Source of the DNA: Carpediemonas membranifera
Taxonomy: Eukaryota; Fornicata
Assembly (NCBI GenBank): GCA_019828565.1
Contig: JAHDYR010000005.1
Location: 310,001 to 374,000 of the forward strand
Length of the DNA stretch: 64,000 bases
Direction of reading: 5' to 3'
In this document: piece by piece, positions 57,643 through 64,000 of the stretch
How positions within the stretch are numbered: the stretch's first letter is position 1
How the letters are laid out: every line of letters starts with the position of its first letter
Program-made: the position numbers and the translations under genes
Notes under the pieces: model-generated
Database searches by the model: none
What the model saw: only the letters and a program-made list of their open reading frames with translations
What the model was told of the DNA's origin: nothing

Positions 57643-58138
57643 GGGAGACGCCGCCCAAGAGATCGCAGAGCTCAAAGCCACCGTTCAACAGCTTCAAGAC
57701 GCATTTACTGCCGGCGGCAACGTCCGAGAGACAGTAGATCTGCTTCGGCAAGAGACCACCATGACTTGGAAGCGTCCTGCTTCATCCACTATGCGCGAAG
57801 AGGCGGAGTTCCTCGAGGAGATCTACCGCAGCTTCAAGTTCAATCGAATCAGTGGCTTCGCCGTACTCGCTCGCATCTTCCTCCGTCACCGAGTCCTATG
57901 GGTGAAGGACCGCTACGGCTACCTAGCCGCCTCTGCTGTCTCCACCGCGGGCATGGCCGCCCTTGCCGAGCGCCACGAGATGAACGAGACGGAGATCGAG
58001 ACTCTCGTCCTCCGCACCCTGTCCAAGATCCCCCGCCTGACCGAGAAGAACACCAAGCCCGGCACCGGACATGACGGCGGCAACCGGGGTTTTCACGGGA
58101 AGAAGCCGAAGCGCGCCGGCACGAAGAACTCAAACTAA
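57632..58138 (+). CDS. D7 gag-like protein, start replaced by LTR sequence
   Basis: The native start (ATGGGAGACGCC) was split by E4. The frame now begins with ATG AAC CAA CA from the LTR and continues GDAAQEIAELKATVQQLQDA, a coiled-coil-like start, then the family block EEAEFLEEIYRSFKFNR and LARIFLRHRVLWVKDRYGY and a basic Gly/Lys tail. Otherwise intact. Confidence 0.72.
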   Translation: MNQQGDAAQEIAELKATVQQLQDAFTAGGNVRETVDLLRQETTMTWKRPASSTMREEAEFLEEIYRSFKFNRISGFAVLARIFLRHRVLWVKDRYGYLAASAVSTAGMAALAERHEMNETEIETLVLRTLSKIPRLTEKNTKPGTGHDGGNRGFHGKKPKRAGTKNSN

Positions 58139-58147
58139 GTCAAAAGA

Positions 58148-59838
58148 AACCACCCATCAAGGATCCTCGCCCCGGTCCACAGGTCCTAACTCCTCATCCA
58201 ACCACAAATCCCACTACTCCTCAATCTCCTCCCCTGTCACCGACGCCTCCTCCTCCCCCGTCCACAGCACCTCCTCCCCCGTCAGTTCCACCATTTCCCT
58301 GCATCAACAGGCAGTGGCGCCTATGGAGGCACTTGGGCGCGCCATCAGAGGTGGTTACGTGGCTACGCGAGGGCGTCCCGATATCCCTAAGAGCGCACCC
58401 TCGTCATCCGCGCCTACCACCAACTCGCGCCAAGGACCGCAAGGCATTCCGCGACCACCTGAAAACCCTCCTGAGCCTGGGCGCGGCAAGCCCATGCCGG
58501 TCTCCCAGCTTGATCTCACCTATCTTCACTGTGCCGAAGACGCCACCAGAGACGCGTCTGATCCACGACCTAAGGGCATTGAACGCAGTGTCAACGGAAC
58601 ATCGAACCTTTCGGCTGAAGGGAGTCAAGCAAGCGATGGCCCAGCTTCGCGAAGGAGACTACATGGCACGCTTGGACCTAGTCAAGGGCTACTACCAGTT
58701 AGGGGTCAGGGCCTCGGACAGCCCGCTGCTGGGTTTCGTGGTCGACGGGAGACCCTATGCCTTCAACGTCCTACCCTTCGGCTGGGGCCCAGCGCCATTC
58801 TTCTTCCAAAGGGTGATGCTGACAGCAGCGCAGATCGTAGCACGGATGTTCCCAGGCATCAACTTGACCATCTATCTCGACGACTGGCTCCTGTCCGGGG
58901 ACAAGAAGACACTGACCGCTGCGATGCCCGGCATACTACAGCTCCTAGAGAACCTCGGCCTGGTCATCAACAGGAAGAAATCGCAGCTCTCACCCACGCA
59001 GCAGACCGACTTCCTTGGCTTCGTCATGGACTCTGGCCGGCGGGGGATCGCTCTGCAGGACAGCAAGCGGCAGAAGTACCTCTCACGAGTCAGGGAGGCC
59101 TTGGCATCGGGGGCCACGACACACAGCATGCAGCGGTTGTTGGGCAATCTCGGCTTTGCAGCCATCATTTGGCCGGAGGGCCGAGCCGCTATCAGACCCC
59201 TCCAGAGAGCCCAACTGAAGGACCGCTACCGCACACTCATATCCGGCGAAGCGAGAGAAGCACTGATCCAATGGGAGCGCCGCTTATCACGGCCATCTCC
59301 GATAAGGTCCTTCCAAGAGCTGCTTCACCTGTGGGGTCTGTCTCCGACGCTCCACATCACAGCGATGACAGACGCCTCTCACTCAGGACTCGGCGGAGTG
59401 ATCACAATCCCGGGCCGTCAACCCTTCACCTTCACCAGGCCGGCCCCGGTGGACGAGCACATCACATTGCTCGAGTTCCGAGCAGTGGAACAAGCAGTGA
59501 GACTGATCCTAGCAGAGCCGTTGACAGACGCGGAGGTCACCATCTACTCCGACTCGGTGGCAGCAGTCAGCTGGTGGAACAAGCAAGGCTCAACCAAGGC
59601 TCCGCAGTTTGTAGACTCAGTCATACGGGACCTGCTACCCACACTGAGCGAAAGGGCCATCAGGATAAGGCTCCTTCACGTCTCTGGTCACTTGAACGTC
59701 CAAGCCGACGCATTGTCGAGGTCCGAAACGCTCTCAGCGCCTCGTCGGATCATCGACAGGATCACAGCCGAGTGGGGTCCCATGCAGAAAGAGATCTGGC
59801 CCTCCGAGTGGCTTGGAGCTCGAGTTTTGAGTTTTTGA
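58148..59838 (+). CDS. D7 reverse transcriptase-RNase H
   Basis: The frame is open from just after gag; a Pro-rich linker precedes INRQWRLWRHLGAPSEVVTW. No early ATG is obvious, so the start is uncertain. RT: LIHDLRALNAVS, YMARLDLVKGYYQLGV, FGWGPAPFFFQRV, catalytic LTIYLDDWLLSG. RNase H: AMTDASHSGLGGVIT, ITLLEFRAVEQA, IYSDSVAAVSWWNK and LNVQADALS. It ends with a repeated GAGTTTTT stretch (59825-59850). Intact; a different lineage from D3-D5. Confidence 0.87.
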
Positions 59839-59842
59839 GTTT

Positions 59843-60227
59843 TTGAGTTTATTTTTTGATACAGTGCCGGGGTGTCCACCTCCAGGCACTGGCCACAACC
59901 CGAGCCAGACGAGCGGTGATCAGCCGCAGGAGGGCAACGGTTCTCATAACATTGGAAGCCAGAGCTGCGGCGCCCAAGAGTACTGTTCTGAAGCTGCAGG
60001 GAGAGGAGGGCCTAAAACCCCTTCGAAGAAGGGTAAAAAGATGACCCACGCGGGTCGGCCAGCTCACAACTTCCAGCTCTTGGCGCTGCGGGACTCTGTG
60101 CTCCGAGCCCGATGGGGCTCCCTCAGGACGATGATCGAGGAGGTCCTGAGACCGGGGAGGACGGTGGCGTTTTCCTATGTAAGCGAGGGAACCTACCAGT
60201 CACGCGTCACAAAGTACACTCAACATA
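59843..60227 (+). pseudogene. D7 tyrosine recombinase, N-terminal fragment
   Basis: The frame (ending at 60367 beyond the junction) has a Ser/Gly/Gln-rich leader and then LRDSVLRARWGSLRTMIEEV and YVSEGTYQSRVTKYTQHMC, which looks like the SAM-like core-binding domain of a tyrosine recombinase. The catalytic domain is missing: from about 60228 the DNA belongs to LINE2 on the other strand. Confidence 0.5.
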
Positions 60228-63200
60228 TGTGTGAGCTTGGCGTCGTCACGCCTGCTCAGGGTCAGGGGGTCCTTGAAAAGGAGGATGGGGTTAATCTTGA
60301 AGTGGTCGCACTTAGCCAAGTGGGTCTGGTTCAGGACAACCCACGTCCTGGATCTCAGCACTGCTAAGGTCTTGGTAGGGGACGTCAGGATCTCAATCAC
60401 AGCCGCGGCGATGGCCTCACCCTGACAGAGAGGACATGCCTCAAGAGCTGCGGCGGCTTCCGGTTCATCCTTCAGGTCCTGTAGGATTCCCCTGACCGGC
60501 TGCCACGCGTCAGGAAGAGCCCCTCTCGTTGGCATTGGTAGACACGATAGCCGTAGCATCGCGAGGCGCTTCGCTGGCCCAGCCGTTAGATGGTCGAGGT
60601 ATGGCTGCCTGGCCGGGTAGTTAGAGCGGGTAAAAGGGCGGGTGAGTGCCGACTCCGTGACGTATCTCCTGACAGCCACTTTGTTACCACGGCAGATTAT
60701 GTCGTGAGAGAGCTGGGCTGCTCGACAGGCTGCTAGGTCAAGGCTGTCGGAGTGGGACAGGCCAAGGCTGCCTTGTGCCTCAGCAATGCAGTCTGGGAGA
60801 TCCTTGCCCGGATGGATTCTCGCCCATCTCACCCCTTGCTTGAATCTGTCCAGCAGGAGCATTGCCTCTGGATGCAGCCAGCCTAGCTCCAGGTACTTCG
60901 CCTCCGATGCAGTTGGGCTGATCCTTAGGGCTGCCGATGCAAGCTTGCCTACCTGGGAGACAGCCTTATGATTAGCCCAGACGCTCCACCCGTACAGCAG
61001 CTTGGGGAGGGTGTAGACCTCTACAATGCGAGGACAGAACTTGGAGTGCATCACGCCGCTAGCTCTCAGTAGTCGTAGCTCTCTGTCTATCCTTTCGCCC
61101 ATAGTCCTATTCTGGGTGGAGAAGTCTCGGGACGTATCGAAGAGGACCCCTAGGAGCTTGACCGCGTCTCTCTTAATGACTGGATTGCCATGGATGGTGA
61201 GGGAGGGGGTGTCGTCCTCTGAGACATAGGTGGTCTTATCGTTGGGCTCCAAGGATAGCGCTAGCATGCATGTCCATGCCGCCGTAAGTGCTGCCTCCAA
61301 CCACTTAAGGGAGGGAGCTACTATTGTAATGTCATCAACGAACAGGACTGTGACAATCCAGGGAACGCACGGCCTTGCTGCCACTCGTCTCAGGGTCTCT
61401 ATGTCGGGAGGAAGCTTCTCAATTGCTTCCTTCCCTAGAGCGGTTAAGCTTGCAATGATGTGAGGGACTTCCGCAAGGTATCTTGTGAAGATGAAGGGAG
61501 CAGTGGTGCATCCTTGCCGTACTCCTGTGTTGGTAGCGGCGCTAGTGCTGCTACCTCGCATAGAGATCCTTGTGTGCAAATGCATCTCCTTCAACATCTC
61601 AATGGCCCTTCTGTTCCCCCCTCAACGAGTCCAATGCATCTCTCCTCGGGACACGGTCAAAGGCCTTAGCCACGTCCAGAGTCCCAATGTGGGTCGCTTT
61701 GAACCCACGTCTCGCGTGCTCAATAGCCCATAGTGCATCAACCGATGAAACACCCGGCCTTGCACCGTATTGTTCAGGGGGAAGAGGGTTGTCTCGGTCA
61801 ATCGTGCGGATCATCATTGTGCCGAGCACCTTGTGGGCTGTGGAAAGTAGGGAGATAGGTCTGAACGCCACAGGAGCATCGCTAGTAGAGCCGGGCTTTT
61901 TCAATGGAATTACCACGGCGGTATGCCACTCTGCTGGGGTCTTGAGTTGGTCAATGCACTTCTGTAGCAGAGTCTTGAGCGCCTCCTTGAGGACTGGGCA
62001 ATATTTGAAAATTGCCGGGGTTAGTCCATCACTGCCTGGGGCTGATCTATTCTTGGCAGATTTGAGAGCCCCTTCCAGGAGAGTGTCCGTGATTTCGAGC
62101 TCTATATCGGGGCGAGAGATGGATGGTTCTACTGCTCCTGCCACATATGATACTGACGCATACCACTCCTCGAAGGCCTTGGCTACTTCTTCTCGGTTGG
62201 TGATCACTCTGCCTCCTACTGTGGTGGTAGCAGGAAGGCCGGGTCCTCTGAGTAAGCCTTCCAGGTCTCTGCGAAGACCAGACACTCTGGCCTGCCCCTT
62301 CAAAAAGCTTCCAATGGACGTATCTAAAGAATTCAGGGGACATGACATCCATGCTCTCAGAGACTCGCTTGGCTCGGGCATGGTAGGCTTTGAGTGTTGA
62401 GTGGGCGTGGCTCTCCGAGGATGCTAACGCTACTGATAGCATTGCTGATGATAGCTCAGAGCACACGAGAGCTTTGGGGCCTCTGCTCGTCCTCTCCTTG
62501 AGCTGATGTTGGTGGCGATGATCCTCAATGATGAGCTCATAGAGCCGTTCAGGGGAAATACCGATCTGCTCTCCGGCGACAAACCAGTGGTCGTAGTCTT
62601 CTGCTCTCTCGACTTCTCTCACTTCATGTGAGGCCGCAGTGTCCACCAACGCCCATCGGTTGATAGTCGACGTCAGGCTTTGAAAGGCTTGGTCGACATC
62701 AAGGTGGCTGATGTTCCTCAGGAGAGTCCTCGCCTTTCGATGATCCTTGCTGCATTCAAGTACGTTAGCCACATGTCTTTCGTTGAGGACTGCTGTTGCC
62801 TTGCTCCTCGTGCGAAAGTAACCCGTTATGCCTGATCTTGCTACAACCGCTCTGTGTCCTTTGGGTTCAAGGGATACTGTGAGCGGCTTCTTGATGAGAT
62901 CAGCCAGCTTAGGTGTTGCTGCGATGCCATCAATTACTCTGTCCATGAAGGTCGGGCCGTCGGGCACTACCAGTCTCAAGCCACACTCCTTTAGGGTGGT
63001 AGCCCACAGCGTCGATGGATCTAGTAGGTTCGTGTTGAAGTCTCCCATGACAAGAACTTGGAGCCCTTGCTCAATAGCTTTCTTCACCTCGGAGGACAGT
63101 AGAGTGTGGAACTCTTTCTTGGCTTGTGCTCCCGTGCATGGACTATAGATGGACATGACACGGACCTTCAGTTTGCCAGCTGTTACAAACACGCAGCCTA

Positions 63201-64000
63201 GGTCAGCTTGAATCAACCTTGGAGAGTGGGGTTGGTTCTCGACGTATGTGCAGAGCTCAGCTAATTCCTTCCTCAGCATGATGCCTACGCCTAGATGCTT
63301 TGTCTCGGACTCTGACTTGATCACTCCGTGGTATAGCAGGACCTTGTCATTCGTTGTGGGCAGCTCCGGGGACTGGGCCCACCACCATAGCTCCTGAATG
63401 GCCATGATGTCCACGTCTTGTACTAGAGCAAGAGTCATCTTGGTGATGTTGAGTGATGTGCAATTCCACGAGTAGAGGTGACCATTTACTGGTCGTCTAC
63501 CTGCTTGACTTCGCCCTCTCTGATTCCTGAAGGTCGCAGGCGAGACTCGCGTGGCTAAGCTTGGAGCTGGCGTGGAAGAAGCCGGTGGCTCAACCTTACT
63601 CCAGTTACCGTCGTGAGCTCGGGCACTCTGGAGAGCTTTGAACACCGGAGAAAGGTCCCACGCTTCGCTGACCCATGCTGTTTCTGCCTTCTGTATGAGG
63701 GCATCCATGTCTCCTCGAGTCATGGGCCCTCTCAGTCTGACTTTGCGGAGCCCTCGCACTGGCTTGTTGGGGATTCTCGGGACTAGAAACCAATGATCCG
63801 GCGCTCTGTAGGACCTCTTGACTACTCCTTTGGAGTTGTCTGCCGAGGGAGGAACGTTGAGAGCCAGAAGCTCTGCAGCAGATTGCGGTAGGTCTCGGTG
63901 AGGAGGGCACTCCCAGTAAACTTGCTGAGCCGTCAACTGATTGCTGAAGGAGCTGTCGTTATTCACCGTCGCTATCCTGATGAATGGCTGTTCTAGGCTG
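60200..64000 (-). pseudogene. LINE2: APE-type non-LTR retrotransposon ORF2, two frameshifts
   Basis: Minus strand, running in from the right edge. 63966-62300: APE endonuclease with LYSWNCTSLN (Asn), AIQELWW (Glu), SIYSPC and VMGDFNTNL (Asp-x-Asn). 62300-61600: RT start (RSAPGSDGLTPAIF, VAFRPISLLSTAHKVLG, TLDVAKAFDRVP). 61600-60200: GVRQGCTTAPFIF, catalytic VLFVDDITIV, the thumb and a C-terminal C-x2-C...H-x4-C knuckle (CPLCQGEA, HLAKC). Frame changes are at about 62300 (near GCTTTTTGAAGGGG) and 61616 (run of six C's on the plus strand), each one base. With those repaired the catalytic set is complete. It differs clearly from LINE1 and lacks its CTATCAG words. The 3' end overlaps the D7 junction at about 60228. 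Confidence 0.85.

Noticed and set aside
59825-59850. GAGTTTTT repeat as a poly(A)/LINE tail
   Set aside because: It is only three imperfect units (GAGTTTTTGAGTTTTTGAG) straddling the RT stop in D7 and has no target duplication.
1-64000. CRISPR arrays, bacterial operons, phage defence systems
   Set aside because: No regularly spaced short repeats, no Shine-Dalgarno-led gene strings; all gene content is eukaryotic transposable elements plus one tRNA.

Overview
This window is a dense graveyard and nursery of eukaryotic transposable elements. I see no ordinary host protein gene; the only host-type gene I can support is a tRNA-Phe gene at 46866-46938. Evidence for a eukaryote: chromodomain-bearing Ty3/gypsy elements, APE-type LINEs, Tc1/mariner-type transposons, DIRS/Ngaro-type tyrosine-recombinase retroelements, AATAAA signals and two probable very short GT-AG introns (43 and 50 nt). 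A unicellular eukaryote (protist) with a compact, GC-rich, intron-poor coding style is my best guess; the sequence alone does not fix the lineage. A 100-base assembly gap lies at 25100-25199. Single-base frame breaks are common, several in homopolymers, so some may be sequencing errors.

Layout. 1-16620: four nested or broken Ty3/gypsy copies (called E0, E1, E2, E3 here), all with gag-pol on the minus strand, interleaved with plus-strand fragments of the ORF1 of a LINE family. E1 (5402-11441) is complete, with identical-length 125-bp LTRs and a 4-bp target duplication, and sits inside the second exon of a gene belonging to E2. 16621-25099: a large LINE (LINE1) with ORF1 and an APE-RT ORF2, carrying a Tc1/mariner-like transposon (T1, 19911-21435) between its two ORFs. 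25200-28516: a gypsy RT scrap, a plus-strand gypsy gag-protease (E6) and a truncated minus-strand gypsy (E5). 29016-51380: a head-to-tail series of DIRS/Ngaro-like elements D1-D6 (gag, RT-RNase H, tyrosine recombinase). D2 is chimeric with a LINE that has a restriction-like endonuclease; D3 carries a second Tc1-like transposon (T2, 34772-36429); D5 and D6 have textbook split direct repeats (A1 ... B1-A2-B2) and flank the tRNA gene. 51381-60227: D7, interrupted at its gag start codon by a complete gypsy element E4 (51510-57642). 60228-64000: a minus-strand LINE (LINE2) running off the window.

The most interesting biology is in cargo and structure shared between copies. (1) Every gypsy copy whose 3' region is present (E1, E2, E3, E4) has an extra gene between integrase and the 3' LTR, on the opposite strand, converging on pol. 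(2) Both Tc1-like transposons have a second, convergent gene encoding a homologous CCHC zinc-knuckle protein. (3) Four gypsy 5' ends have a perfect 10-bp palindrome exactly where the primer-binding site should be. (4) LINE1 is peppered on its sense strand, in all three codon phases, with the word CTATCAG. (5) LINE1-family ORF1 contains what looks like a DnaQ/Maelstrom-type domain. (6) The DIRS-type elements share twin terminal hairpins whose stems differ in sequence but stay paired, and a conserved dual-coding RT/recombinase overlap.
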